A stretch of DNA of 64,000 nucleotides from Myotis daubentonii (GCF_963259705.1 NC_081861.1:109336102-109400101), one strand, 5' to 3'; counted from the stretch's first letter, positions 1-11,514 are shown. The notes: generated by a model not told the origin, from the sequence alone. Program-made: numbers and translations.

Positions 1-314
1 GAAGAAAAAAAAGATTTAAATATATTAATAATAAAATAATAACACGGCAATAAATACATATTTATCAACAATTGAAACTAAAAATAAAAATAAATGAACA
101 AGGCATCTAATGAACAAAATAAATAAAGTAGAGCCACAGACAGGGAACAGACTGATGAATCTCAGAGGGAAGGGGGAGGAACGAGGACAGATTAATCAAA
201 AACTTACATGCATACATGCATTATCCATGCACACACACAATTAATAGAATGGTGAAGGCCTATGGCAGGGTGAGATCTGGGTGGAAGGAGGCAATGGGGG
301 AGGAAAGGAGGGAC

Positions 315-1145
315 TGCCGGGGTCCAACCCCAGCGGGTCCAGGGGTCCCCAAAGGTGTGGACGGAGTCGGCGAAGAAGGAAGGACACGGAGACAGCGTTC
401 AGTTGATCAGCAGCCTAGCCAGGATCTCTAGCCAGGATCTCCAGAGAGGTTCTGCTTTGGATCTCCAGCGAGGTTCTGTAGCCATGTTCCCTCGCTAGGT
501 TCTCCAGCCAGGTTCTGTCCAGGCTCTCCAGTCAGGTTCAGTGTCCAGGTTCCAGTCAGGTTCTCCTGCCAATCTCTGTAGTCAGGTTCAGTCCAGGATC
601 CCTTGCCATGTTCTCCCGCTAGGCTCTGTCTCTAGGCTCCGAGGCCAGTCCCTCTCCAGGATCCTCCGGCATGCTCTCTCCAGCAAAGTTCTTCTGTCTC
701 CAGGCTCCGTGTAGGTTCTGTCTTCTTGATTCTGTTCTAAGTTCTGAGTCTTTCTGTTTTCTGAATTCTGTCTCATGAGTTCTGTGTTCTAAGTTCTGAG
801 TGTTTCTGTTTTGTTACAACTGTATTTATACCAGTTGATTCAATCCTATCAATCTCTATTACAAAGGTTAGGGCATTTCTTATCTCCATTCCAGGGAGAA
901 AAGATTATGTAGTTTAAGCATGATTGTTCATAGTTAAAGGGATTAATTACCCGCCTGGCACTTAGTTGAGGGGTTTTATTCCCTCCCTAACTTCAGGGGA
1001 AAATCCCTACCTGGGGATTCAACCTTTCTCGGAGAGGTGACCTTGGTTAAAACACAGCGCCAAGAAGGTGAGCAAACATATTAAGAAAAAGTATGCCATA
1101 TATTCCAGGTCCCTTGAAACAGCAAGCATGGACCGGCTCCCGGCA
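315..1145 (-). repeat. 3' LTR of the ERVK-like element (831 bases)
   Basis: Terminal TGCCGGG...CCCGGCA. On the minus strand a TATAAATA box lies near 826-833. The part from 415 to 760 is an array of short imperfect repeats around CCAGGTTCTG / CTCCAGCGAGG; expansion of this array explains why this LTR is about 160 bases longer than its partner. Confidence 0.87.
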
Positions 1146-1484
1146 AATTCCCCCTTTTTTATTTTTTAAAAGCAGGCATTAAAAAGAAAAACCTGAAATG
1201 CTCTCTTGTATCCATTTTAAGAGTAGGATTGGCGCTTTCCGCTATTACCTGAGTCCTGATCTATCACCCCAGGGAGAGCTTGCCAATCCTGCACTTTCCC
1301 CGGGTGGAAAGGCTGCAGTGGGGTTAAGGATAAGGCTCCTTGGGCCTACCTTCTCCCATGCCTCTACATTTACCTTTCCGGCACCTTTCCTTCCTCAGAA
1401 AAGCATGGACGTATTTCTTGTATAAAATGTTCCATCTGACTGGGAGTAACCTTAATTCCTCTGCTAGCAAGCATATGTGTTAAA

Positions 1485-1598
1485 AGATCAATACGGAGTC
1501 TTTTTTCTTTAGACTCAGTATGGCACATCTTCTTAATCTAAAGATCAATACAGAGTCTTCTTTCTTTGGACTCAGTATGGCACATCTTCTCAATCTAA
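1485..1598. repeat. Tandem duplication inside the ERV (two units of about 57 bases)
   Basis: Two neighbouring copies of a unit beginning AGATCAATACRGAGTC and containing ACTCAGTATGGCACATCTTC. They differ at only a few positions. Confidence 0.85.
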
Positions 1599-1826
1599 GT
1601 TCTGTACTATCCACCTTCTTACCCTACTTATCCTCTATAGGGGGGTCTGTAGCACCCTGGTGGAGTCCTATCCGTCCCGAGTGTGGGGTTCTCAATGGGG
1701 GGGGGCTTACCTAAGGGAATCCTGTTCCAGGGGTTCCCAAAGGTGTGGACGGAGTCAGCGAAGACTATCCACCCTCTTCCTACGGTGGAGTCCGATCCGT
1801 CCCGAGTGCAGGGCACTTACCTAGGG

Positions 1827-1844
1827 GTCCCTGTTCGGGCGCCA
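1827..1844 (-). promoter_or_regulatory. Retroviral primer binding site (tRNA-Lys3 type)
   Basis: Read on the minus strand, this matches the 18-base lysine-3 primer binding site, starting TGGCGCCC. It lies 2 bases from the LTR edge. Just downstream on the same strand is CTAGGTAAGT (about 1813-1822), a good splice donor in the expected leader position. Confidence 0.85.
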
Positions 1845-1846
1845 TA

Positions 1847-2513
1847 TGCAGGGGTCCAACCCCAGCAGGTCCAGGGGTTCCCAAAGGCATAGACGGAGTC
1901 GGCGAAGAAGGAATGACACGGAGACAGCATTCAGTTGATCAGCAGCCTAGCCAGGATCTCCAGCCAAGTTCTGGTCTCGATCTCCAGAGAGGTTCTGCTT
2001 CAGATCTCCAGCCAGGTTCAGTCACCAGGTTCTAGTCAGGTTCTCTTGCCATGTTCTATAGTCAGGTTCAGTCCAGGATCTATTGCCATGTTCTCTCCAG
2101 CGAAGTTCTTCTGTCTCCAGGCTCCGTGTAGGTTCTGTCTTCTGAATTCTGTCTCCTGAGTTCTGTGTCTTTCTGTCTTGTTACAACTGTATTTATACCA
2201 GTTGATTCAATCCTATAAATCTCTATTACAAAGGTTAGGGTGTTTCTTATCTCCATTCCAGGGAGTAAAGATTATGTAGCTTAAGCATGATTGTTCATAG
2301 TTAAAGTGATTAATTACCCGCCTGGCACTTAGTTGAGGGGTTTTATTCCCTCCCTAACTTCAGGGGAAAATCCCTACCTGTGGAAACAACCTTTCTCAGA
2401 GAGGAGACCTTGGTTAAAACAAATAGTGCCAAGAAGGTGAGCAAACATTTTAAGAAGAGTATGCCATATATGCCAGGTCCTTTGAAACAGCAAGCATGGA
2501 CCGGCTCCCGGCA
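1847..2513 (-). repeat. 5' LTR of the ERVK-like element (667 bases)
   Basis: Collinear with 315-1145 but with fewer CCAGGTTC-type repeat units. A TATAAATA box on the minus strand lies near 2192-2199. The last bases on the element strand are TGCA rather than GGCA, one substitution from the perfect terminal repeat. Confidence 0.87.
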
Positions 2514-2849
2514 AGGGACATCTATAATACTCTCACAATAAATAGTTAAAAATAAATATAATATTTCTGGAAAAAAATTTCCAAAAAAAGGAACAATGCT
2601 TTTTCTGTGCCCATCAGTACACTGGACATGCTTTAGGAAATAATTTTTAACTTTATAGATATGTCAATCAAATGTCCTAATTGAAAAACCAAGCAAAAAA
2701 AAAAAAAAAAGGAAACAAACAAACAAAAAGAACAGAATATTCAAGAACTATGTGGCAATTACAAAAGGTGTAGTATACAACATGTAATGGGGATACCAGA
2801 AGAACAAGAATGAGGGTATGTAACAGAAAAACTATTTAAAGTAACAATG

Positions 2850-3056
2850 ACTCACCCTGGCTGATGTGGCTCAATTCAATGGGCATCATCCCATGCACAG
2901 AATGGTTACAAGTGCGATTCCCTGTCAGGGCACATGCCCCAGTTACGGGCTTGATCCCTGGTGGAGGACTTGCAGGAGGCAGCCAATCGATGTTCTGCTC
3001 TCACATTATGTTTCTCTCTCTAAAAAAAATAAACTTAGAAATACTTTTTAAAAAAT
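2850..3056 (+). mobile_element. VES-type SINE (diverged)
   Basis: A tRNA-like head with a B-box-like region (near 2919-2929), the CAGGGCACATGCCC block, the GGAGGCAGCCAAT block, a CTCTCTCT stretch and an A-rich tail. More diverged than most copies here. Confidence 0.8.
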
Positions 3057-3139
3057 AAAGTAACAATGACTTAAATTTTCCCCAAAATTAACAAGATATA
3101 TCAAATCACAGATCCAGGAGTCTCAGAAAACACTAACAT

Positions 3140-3235
3140 ATATCTATAGCTATAGCTATATAGATGGATACATAGATAGATAGATAGATAGATAGATAGA
3201 TGATAGATAGATCTATATCTATCTTTATATAGATT
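3140..3235. repeat. (TAGA)n / TATAGC microsatellite
   Basis: TATAGCTATAGC repeats pass into about ten TAGA units, with interruptions. Confidence 0.95.
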
Positions 3236-3339
3236 ACAATATAGTCAAACTGGGAAATGAAAAACAAGGGGAATATTTTGAAAGAAGAGAGAGAGAGAGA
3301 GAGAGAAACCTTCCTTACCCATATAGGAACAAAGATAAT

Positions 3340-4620
3340 AACCACATTGTACTTATCTTAAGAAACCAGATAAGCAAGAATAGAGTGATATGAAATATTT
3401 AGTGTTGAAAGAAAAAATACCCACCAACCTGTAATTCTGTACCCAGTGAAATTTATTTTTTAAAGTAAATAAGAAATAAAGACATTTTCAGTTAAACAAA
3501 AGTTGAGGAAATGTGTAACTGTACCAGTCAATCTGCCTTGTACTAAATGTTAAAAGAATGTCTTCAGAGAGAAGGAAAATGATATAGGTCAGAAACGTGG
3601 ATCTACATAAAGAGAAGAAGGGTGTTACTGAATGAATATATTAAAGTAAAACTACAACTCAAAAAGTCTAAATCAGAAAGAAAAAGAAAAATCTAAATAA
3701 ACCAATTAATGGTAAGGACATTGAATCAGTAATAAAAAATATCTCAAATGAGAAAAGCCCAGGAACAGATGGTTTCAATGGTGAATTTTACCATATATTT
3801 AAAAAAATAATTAACACCAATAATTTTCAAACTCTTCAAAAAGTTGAAAAGAGGGAACATTTCCAAACTCATTTTATGAGGCAAGCATTATCCTGATACT
3901 AATATCAGAAAAAGATACTACTGGAAAAAATAAACCAATATTCCTGAAAAATATACATATATTTTTTTTCAATAAAATACCAGCAAACTGAACTCAGCAA
4001 CACATTAAAAGGCTCAAGTGGGATTTATCCAAGGAATGCAAGGATGGTTAAGCATATGCAAATCAATGTGATACCTTACATTAATTGAATGAAAGAAAAT
4101 AATCATTTTATCATTTCAATAGACACATAAAAGTCATTTGACAAAGTTCAACATCTATTCATGATTATAACTCTTTATAAATTAGGCATAGAAGGAATAA
4201 ATTTCAACATAATGAAGACCATATGACAAACCCACAGCTAATATATTCAATGGTGAAAGGTGGAAAGATTTTTCTCTAAGATCAGGAACAAGACAAAGGT
4301 GTCCACTCTTACCACTCCTATTCAACATAGTACTGAAAGTCCACTTAAATATTTTAAAAGAAGTATAATTAATATGATAAGAGACAAAAGAAAAAGGAAT
4401 CATATAAAATGCTCACATAACACCAGAGAAAGTAACAAAAGTGTGGAAGACAATATTTTTTAAGAAGAAAAATGAATAGGAAACAATAACAATTATGGTA
4501 AATCCTTATACAATTATAAGTAATCACTTTAAATATTATTGTACAAAATATACCAACTGAAAGCATAGATTGTCCCATGTCCTCAAGTGACCTGGGATGT
4601 TGATGTCTCTGCCATTATTT
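3340..4620 (+). mobile_element. Old L1 fragment, sense (ORF1 end and part of ORF2)
   Basis: 3400-3610 is the typical end of an L1 ORF1 (ACCCAGTGAAATTT, CAGAGAGAAGGAAAATGATA). After about 3690 it changes to L1 ORF2 reverse-transcriptase sequence: GCCCAGGAACAGATGGTTTC, the GGATTTATCCAAGGAATGCA block at 4021, and GATCAGGAACAAGACAAAGG at 4280. There are many stops and frameshifts, so no protein is made. The jump from the ORF1 end to mid-ORF2 means an internal deletion or two adjacent fragments. Confidence 0.82.
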
Positions 4621-4624
4621 AAAT

Positions 4625-4830
4625 GCAACATAAGGCCCACCAGCGTGGTTCAGTGGTTGAGCGTTGACCTGTGAATCAGGAGGTTACGGTTCGAGCCCTG
4701 GTTGCTGGCTCAATCCCCAGTGTGGGGCATACAGGGGGTAGCCAATCAATGGTCCTATCTCATCATTGATGTTTCTATCTCTCTCTCTCCCTTTCTCTTT
4801 GAAATCAGTAACAAAATATTAAATAAATAA
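4625..4830 (+). mobile_element. VES SINE
   Basis: Begins GGCCCACCAGCGTGG and contains GGTTCGAGCCCTGG (B box), CAATCCCCAGTGTGGGGC and TCATCATTGATGTTTCTATC, then a CT-rich stretch and an AAATCAGTAA/AAATAAAT tail. Confidence 0.9.
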
Positions 4831-4842
4831 ATGCAACATATA

Positions 4843-5630
4843 TCTTTTTATATAATAAAAGGCTAATAGGCAAATAGACCAAACTGTGGAACAACCAAAC
4901 AACCATTCGCTATGACATGTGCTGACCACCAGGAGGTGCATGCAGAACATGGCAGGCATTGGCAGCAGGTGGCAGAGCGTGGAATATGGTGGGCATCAGC
5001 TGCGGCGGGATGGTGGAGCAGGTGAGCGAGGGTGCCAGAACAAAGTGGGGCACTGCTTGCTGTCATCGGGGTGAGCCTCTGGTTGTTACTGAAAATCTTT
5101 GCTCCCACGTGCCATGGTTCCACCCTGCGCTCACACCTGCTGCTGGTGCCAGGCCCACTCACACCTGCTGCTGGCACCGGTCCCGCTCTCACCCGAAGTC
5201 TGGGCTGAAGCTGCCGCTCACACCCACTGCTGGTGCCCAGCACCAGTCCTGATTGCCCGGCACCATTAGCAGGTGTGAATGTCAACTGCCAGCCCAATCA
5301 CCCCTGAGGGCTTCTCCACCTCCCCCTGCTCCTGAGGGGTGATCCGGGCAGTGGTTGCTGCTTGCACCCACTGGTGGCGCCAGCCCAACTCACACCTGCT
5401 GCTGGCACCAGCCCCAGTCACTCTACACCATCAGTGGATGCGTGCAGGGCCAGAGCCATCAGTGCATGGGAGTGGGAACAGAGCTTCCTACAGATAGGAG
5501 ATTGAGTGCTGTGGCGATAGGGGCTGGGCGGGGGTGGGAAGGATAGGCCGTGACCCGCTCCTGTGGTCACCACAACCTTGTGGCCCACAGTTCCTTTCAA
5601 CATGCACGAATTTGTGCACTGGGCCCCTAG
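4843..5630 (+). mobile_element. Helitron (HeliBat-like), 788 bases
   Basis: 5' end TC followed by TATATAATAAAAGGC (from 4849). The 3' hairpin TGCACGAATTTGTGCA is followed by GGGCCCCTAG at 5621-5630. The interior holds several imperfect copies of a CTCACACCTGCTGCTGG motif (5130, 5157, 5218, 5390). No Rep-helicase is encoded, so this is a non-autonomous copy. Confidence 0.88.
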
Positions 5631-5971
5631 TATATACATAAAGGCCTAAGTGACATTTATGACCGAACAACCTAATGACTGGTTGCTATGATACTCATTG
5701 ACCACAAGGGGGCAGACACTCAAAACAGGAGCTGCCCTCTGGTGGTCAGTGCACTCCCACAGCCAAACTCTTATGGCCCCTTCCTCCCCCAGCCAGCCAA
5801 CCTCTTGTGGCCCCTCCCTGCAGCCAGCTGGTCCTTTAATCAGCCCCAATCAGAGGCCAGACTGCCAACCACCTGGGGTCCCTCCCCCTTGCCAGCTGGC
5901 CAGATAAGCCTTGATTGCCAGCCAGGCCAAGAGACCCCATCCATGCACAGATTTGTGCACCAGGCCTCTAG
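5631..5971 (+). mobile_element. Second, abutting Helitron
   Basis: Begins right after the CTAG of the previous copy with TATATACATAAAGGCCTA, a diverged 5' end. It carries the CACAAGGGGGCAGACACTCA and CCCTCTGGTGGTCAGTGC blocks and ends with a GCACAGATTTGTGC hairpin and CAGGCCTCTAG at 5961-5971. Shorter interior than its neighbour. Confidence 0.83.
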
Positions 5972-6111
5972 TTTTATATAATCATGTGTTAAGCAAGAAA
6001 CAAAGCAATACAAACCTGCAACAACAATAATAATGGAGAATGTTAGAGTAGATAACAAAGGAACACTGAACTTTATGCTGTCTATATGAAACTCACTTTA
6101 AATATAAAGTG

Positions 6112-6330
6112 TAGCCCTGGCTTTTGTGGCTTAGTGGATGGAGTGTCGGCTTTGGAGTAAAGGGTCCTGTGTTCAATTCCAGTCAAGGGCACATGCCTGG
6201 GTTGTAGGCTTGATCCCTGGTAGGGGGTGTGCAGGAGGCAGCTGATTAATGATTCTCTCTCATCATTGATGTTTCTATCTCTCTCTCCCTCTCCCTTCCT
6301 CCCTGAAATCAATAAAAAATATAAATATAA
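6112..6330 (+). mobile_element. VES SINE
   Basis: TAGCCCTGGCTTTTGTGGC head, GTTCAATTCCAGTCAAGGGC B-box region, GGAGGCAGCTGATTAATG, TCATCATTGATGTTTCTATC and an AAATCAATAAAAAATAT tail. Inserted in L1 ORF2. Confidence 0.92.
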
Positions 6331-6763
6331 AAGCACATATTGATTAAAATTAAATAATTAAAGAAATATGTACTATTCTAACACTAATAAAATAAAGCAG
6401 GACTCTCTATATTAATTTCAAACAAAAGAGTTTTCAAAAACAAAGAAGATTCTTAGGGTTAAGGGAGGCATTATATAATGACAAAAAGGACAATTGTATA
6501 AGCCTTATTGTATTTTCTCTTATTAACAGGGTGTCAAACTATATGGTGCAAAAATTTATAGAACTTTCAGGAGAAATAGATGAATCCAGTATAAAGTTTG
6601 GAGACTTCAATATTCATCTATTGGAAATGGATATATCCAGTAGGCAGAAAGTTAGGAAGGGTATAGTTGAACTGACTAGCATGCCAATATGAAAAAAAAC
6701 ACTTTCTTCTTAAATTTACATGGAGCATTCACTAAGATAGACCACATTTTGGTCTATAAAATA

Positions 6764-7770
6764 CTAGAGGCCTGGTGCACAAAAATTTGTGCACTTGGGG
6801 GGTCCCTCAGCCTGGCCTGTGCCCTCATGCAGTCTGGGACCCCTCGGGGGATGTCCACCTGCTGGCTTAGGCCCACTCCCTGGGGGATCGGGTCTAAGCT
6901 GGCAGTCAGACATCCCTCTGGCAGCCCGAGAGCCCTCGGGGGATGTCTACTTGCCAGCGGGGAGCAGGCCTAAGCTGCAGTCATACATCCTTAGCATTGT
7001 TGAGGAGGCAGGAGAGGCTCCCACCACCACCGCTGTGCTGGCAGCCATCAGCCTGGCTTGTGGCTGAGCAGAGCTCCCCCTGTGGAAGCGCACTGACCAC
7101 CAGGGGGCAGCTCCTGCATTGAGTGTCTGCCCCCTGGTGGTCACTGTGTGTCATAGTGACCAGTCATTTCCAGTTGTTCTGCTGTTAGGGTCAATTTGCA
7201 TATTACCCTTTTATTATATAGGATAGATGCCTGGTGCATGGGTGGGGGTCGGCTGGTTTACCCTGAAGGGTGCCCTGGATTAGGGTGGGGGTCCCACTGG
7301 GGTGCTTGGCAGCCTGGGTTAGGGGCCGATGGCCTAAGCTCCCGGCCTCTCCTTTTTTTCTGGGATTTATTTATCTTCTATAATTCAAACTTTGTAGCTT
7401 TGAGTACAGCCCAGGTCTGGCTGGAAGCCTGGGTTGCCCTTGGAAACCCAGGCTCCCAGTCCCTCCTTAAGCAGAAGCAATGGCCTGCTGGAAGCAGGTA
7501 TCTGGGATTTATTTATCTTCTATAATTGAAACTTTGTAGCCTTGAGCAGAGCTGAGGGCTGGCCAGGGCAGGCAGGAAGCTTGGCTTTCTCTATCGCCAG
7601 GGGCAACACAACCCTCCTGCTCGCTCCAGCTCTGTGGCCGCCGCTATCTTAGTTGGGTTAATTTGCATACTCATTCCTGATTGGCTGGTAGGCGTAGGTT
7701 GTGGGTATGACAGAGTGGCAGAGTGATGGAGTGATGGTTAATTTGCATCTTTCTCTTTTATTAGTGTAGA
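6764..7770 (-). mobile_element. Helitron composite, copy 1 (modules A and B)
   Basis: Module A (6764-7223) is a HeliBat-like element on the minus strand: CTAGAGGCCTGG then the GTGCACAAAAATTTGTGCAC hairpin at the left, and AATTTGCATATTACCC...TATATAGGA at the right. Module B (7224-7770) begins TAGATGCCTGGTGCA without a hairpin and ends TTTTATTAGTGTAGA. The outer flanks are A and T, the usual Helitron target. The same A+B arrangement recurs at 34691 and 61378. Module B here has one unit of a roughly 80-base GGTGGGGGTCCC repeat and two copies of a block with GGGATTTATTTATCTTCTAT. Confidence 0.85.
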
Positions 7771-8114
7771 TACTTCAACAATTTTAAATGAATAGAAATC
7801 ATACAAACTAGTCTCAGTCATAATGGAATAAAACTAAAAATTAATAACAGGAAGACAACTGGAATATAAAAAAAAAGTACTTGGGGATTAAACAACAAAT
7901 TTCTAAGTGAAATATGTCAAAGCAGAAATCTCAAGAATATTTTAAAGTAAATGAAAAATGTGTCATATCAAAATTTTGGGGATGTAGCAAAAACAGTACT
8001 TAGAAATTTATAGCATTGAATGGATGAGTAAAACAAAAAGAGATAAAATCCACAATTTCCTATTTTAGGAAACTAGAAAAAGACAAGAAAATTAAATTCA
8101 AAGCAGAAGGAAAT

Positions 8115-8397
8115 TCTATATAATAAAAGGGTAATATGCAAATCAACCAAATGATGTGCACTGACCACTAGGTGGCAGACGCTCAATGCAGAAGTTGCCC
8201 CCTGGTGGTCAGTGAGCTCCCACAGGAGGAGCACCGCTTAGCCAGCAGCTGCCCGCATCCTAGTCAGCACTAAGGATGTCCAACTGACTGCCATCAGTCA
8301 GACATCCCCCGAGGGTTCCCAGATTATGAAAGGGCGCAGGCCAGGCTGAGGGACCCTCTTCCCTCCAGTGCACAAATGATGTGCACCAGGCCTCTAG
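8115..8397 (+). mobile_element. Helitron (HeliBat-like), 283 bases
   Basis: 5' TCTATATAATAAAAGG; paired GACCACTAGGTGGCAG and CCCTGGTGGTCAGTG blocks; 3' end GTGCACAAATGATGTGCAC hairpin and CAGGCCTCTAG. Inserted in L1 ORF2. Confidence 0.92.
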
Positions 8398-11209
8398 TAA
8401 TTAATACAAACCAGCACAGAAATCAATGAAGTTGAAAATAGAAAATCAAAGGAGAAAATCAATGAAAGAAAACACTGGTTCTTTGAAAGTATTTAAAAAT
8501 CTATAAAACTTTATCCAGGCAAACTGAGAAAAAGAGAGAAGAAAAAAGGTATTAATACTAGTATCTAAAATTAAAGTGGGGGCAACACTGCTGATACTAT
8601 TGTATTAAAAAGATAATAAAGGATAATCAACTCTGTATCCACAAATTTGATAACCCAGTGTAATGAACCAATTACTTGAAATATTTAATATACACATACT
8701 CATACAATAAGAATTTGATACCATGCATAGGCTTATATATATTAAAGAAATTATCTCAATAAAATAGGAAGCATCACATCCAGATGGCTTCAGTAGTAAA
8801 CTCTACCAAACATTTAAGGAAGAAAATATACCAATTTTCTACATCTTTACCAAAAAATAGAAGTACCAGGAATGCTATAATGGCAGCATTACCCAATTAC
8901 CAAAACTAAAAAAAATACAGTACAAGTAAGAGAAACCCTAGACCAATATTTCTCTTGAGCATACATGTAAAAATCCTCAACAAAATATTCACAAATCAAA
9001 TCTAAGAATGTAGAAAAAGAATTATGAACCATAAATAAGTGGGATTTATTCTAGGTATGCAAGGGTGGTTCAACTATGGAAATCACTTCATGTAATCTGT
9101 CTCATCAGCAGGCTAAATAAGAAACATCATATGATTCTAACAATAGATGCAGAAAAGGGTGTGGCAAAATAAAATAACCTATCTTAATAAAAAATCTCAG
9201 AAATATAGAAATTAAGGGGAACTTCCTCAACATGATAAACAACTTCCTCAACCAAAAAATTCTCCTGCTAATATCACACCTAATTGTGAGAAACTATGTG
9301 CTTTTCCCCTAAGATCAGGAACATCAAGGATGCCTCCTCTCATCACACCTATTCATCATTGTACTGGAAGTCATAGCTAATATAATATGACAAATCCCAA
9401 AGGAATTGTCTTTATTCAAAGATAACATGATTGTCTATGTAAAAATATCCAAAAGTTTTGACAAAAATCTACTGGAACTAATAAAGGATTATGGCATGGT
9501 TGTTTATAGAAAGTCAATTGCTTTCCTATAAACTGGGAATGAAAAAATATTTTTTGAGATAAAAAATGCAAAGCCATTGTAGTTAGCAACAAAAAAACTA
9601 AATACTTAGGTGTAAACATGACAAAATAATATTTATATGATCTTTAAAAATATTATTAAACTCTGATGAATGTAGTAAAATAGTGTCTATGTAAATGAGG
9701 AATACTCTATGTTTATATATAAGAAAATGCATTATCATTAAGGTGTTAGTTCTTCCTAGCTTGACCTATGCACTTAATGCAATCCTAACCAAAATCCAGG
9801 TAAGTTATTTTATAGTTATTAGCAAACTGATTCTAAAGTTTATATGGAAATCAACAGACCCAAAATATCCAACACAACACTGAAGAAAATGAAGTCTGTC
9901 AACTGATCCTACCCTACTCCAAGATTTCCTATAAACCTACAGTAGTCAAGATAGTGTGGTGTTGGCAAAAAATATACAAAAAATCATTTAACATAATAGA
10001 GAAAAGGAAAAGACACAGGGCTGCAGGCAGCTGGGAATCTCAACCTAAGACCACAGCCACAAAAAACTGAGCCCTGAAAGGCAGCCTGAAAAAATGGCCC
10101 AAGTAGCGGGGAGCAGGGATGGGGACCTGCATTTTTGTGGTTGTTTTGCTTTTGTTTTGCATTTGCTTTTATGTGCTAAACCCAGAACATGGGACTTTTC
10201 AATTACAAACACTCACTGGAGGCTGCAGCATGCAGAGAGAGGCACAGACATGAGGTGCCTGAGTAGAGGCTGGTGAGGGAAGCAGGGCAGGAAGACGTGA
10301 CCAGGACTCAGGCATTGGGACATTCATAACCTTCCAAACCTAAGTGGTCATTCTGAAAAGCTAGCCCCTCCCAATAGCTTCAAGGAAGGTAATACAGCTT
10401 GCCACACCCTGCCAGCATTTGGAGCTACACAGGGGAAACAAAGGGTAAGAATAGCTCCCAAAAAGCCCTCAGTGACTGGGTTGGAAGAGAGGCCAATCCA
10501 CCTCACTATTTTGGCAACCAGACTGATAAAACATCCAGGATGCCAGCCAACACCATTGGTCTCCAACAAGGATCTCTGACCAACCAAGGCGAGAGTAATA
10601 TTTTGGGCCACTCATGGAGAAATAATTCAGGTAAAGGGGGGAAAAAAAACATCCATCTGATTCCTGGAAAGCGAAACAGCATGACCCCCCACCTAAAGCC
10701 CTAAAACTTGAGTGATTAAGATTGGCAGCTGGCAGATAGGAAAAGCTGGCAGAGTGGTCCCAACTTCTTGCAGCCACAGCCCATGGAGAAAGATACAGAG
10801 GAGCAGTGGATCGTTTGGAGCTTCAACAGGGTGCTAAAAGCAAAAGACAGTGCCTGACAGTGATCAGCACCTAACTACCTAACAGGAAGTCCAGAAGTGG
10901 CAGACAGAACAGAAGTGTGGGTTCCTAAATCAGCCCACATGGGCATGAAAACACAGCTGTAGTGACCGACATTTCACTTTTTCATTTTTAAAATATTTTT
11001 TACAAAATAAAAATGTTTAGTATTATTTTATTTTATTTTATATTTTTATTGATATTTAATTTTTCATTTTTTCATGTTGTTCTTCCTCACTTCTCCCTTT
11101 TTCATCCTGTTTTTCTTCTTTCCCCACTTTAGTTTTCCTCTTTCCTTTATTTTTAACCCCTTTAAAAAATTGATCATTCTTATATGCTTTATTGATTATA
11201 TTATTATTA

Positions 11210-11514
11210 CTAGAGGCATGTTGCAAAATTTGTGCACTCAGGGGCAGGGGGTCCCTCAGGCTGGCCTGTTCCCTCTCACAGTCCAGGAGCCCTCAGGGGA
11301 TGTCTGACTAATGGCTTAGCCCTGCTCCTCACTCAGTCCCAATTGACTGGACACCAGCAGCAAGCTAACCTACCAGTTGGAGCATCTGCCCCTAGTGGTC
11401 AGTGCACATCATAGGGAGTGGTTGAGCAGCCTGAGCATATCATTAGCATATTACACTTTGATTGGTTGAACAGATGACCGGACACTTAGCATATTAGGCT
11501 TTTATTATATAAGA
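11210..11514 (-). mobile_element. Helitron (HeliBat-like), minus strand
   Basis: Left edge CTAGAGGCATGTTGCA, with a degraded hairpin (GCAAAATTTGTGC); right edge AGGCTTTTATTATATAAGA. Interior shortened relative to other copies. Confidence 0.88.

Larger units (their letters stand above)
315..2513 (-). mobile_element. Non-autonomous class II (ERVK-like) endogenous retroviral element, two LTRs
   Basis: A complete two-LTR insertion on the minus strand. It is flanked on both sides by the identical 6-base target duplication AGGGAC (309-314 and 2514-2519). The LTRs are 315-1145 (3' LTR) and 1847-2513 (5' LTR); the ends are TGCCGGG/CCCGGCA with one base changed in the inner end of the 5' LTR. Next to the 5' LTR, with a 2-base gap, is an 18-base primer binding site for tRNA-Lys3 (1827-1844, read on the minus strand). 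A polypurine tract (1150-1167) precedes the 3' LTR. The internal part is only about 700 bases and has no gag, pol or env reading frame, so any movement needed proteins from another element. The shared LTR parts look roughly 94% identical by eye. Confidence 0.9.
1..2560 (+). mobile_element. 3' end of a HAL1/L1-type LINE, split by an ERV insertion
   Basis: Positions 1-314 and 2520-2560 together match the 3' untranslated region of the half-L1 element at 57780-58250. Both have AACAATAAAATAATAA-type sequence, ATCTCAGAGGGAAGGGGG, a purine-rich block, and a final TCTATAATACTCTC followed by A-rich sequence. The continuous repeat is interrupted by the LTR element at 315-2513. The upstream part of the element is outside the window. 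Confidence 0.75.
5972..10010 (+). mobile_element. L1 ORF2 remnant, sense, split by four insertions
   Basis: Sequence recognisable as L1 ORF2 runs through 5972-6111, 6331-6763, 7771-8114 and 8398-10010. It covers the endonuclease end (AAACTCACTTTAAATATAAA; GATAGACCACATTTTGGTC) and the reverse transcriptase and C-terminal part (GGATTTATTCTAGGTATGCA at 9042; a short open stretch at 9695-9883 with LKFIWKSTDPKYP, the usual L1 KFIWK block). It is broken by a SINE (6112), a Helitron composite (6764) and a simple Helitron (8115). Stops throughout; inactive. Confidence 0.85.

Noticed and set aside
4863..5297. 144-codon open frame on the minus strand
   Set aside because: Falls within a non-autonomous Helitron and consists of its CACACCTGCTGCTGG repeats.
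5130..5410. Spaced short repeats resembling a CRISPR array
   Set aside because: Irregular spacing, imperfect units, eukaryotic Helitron context.
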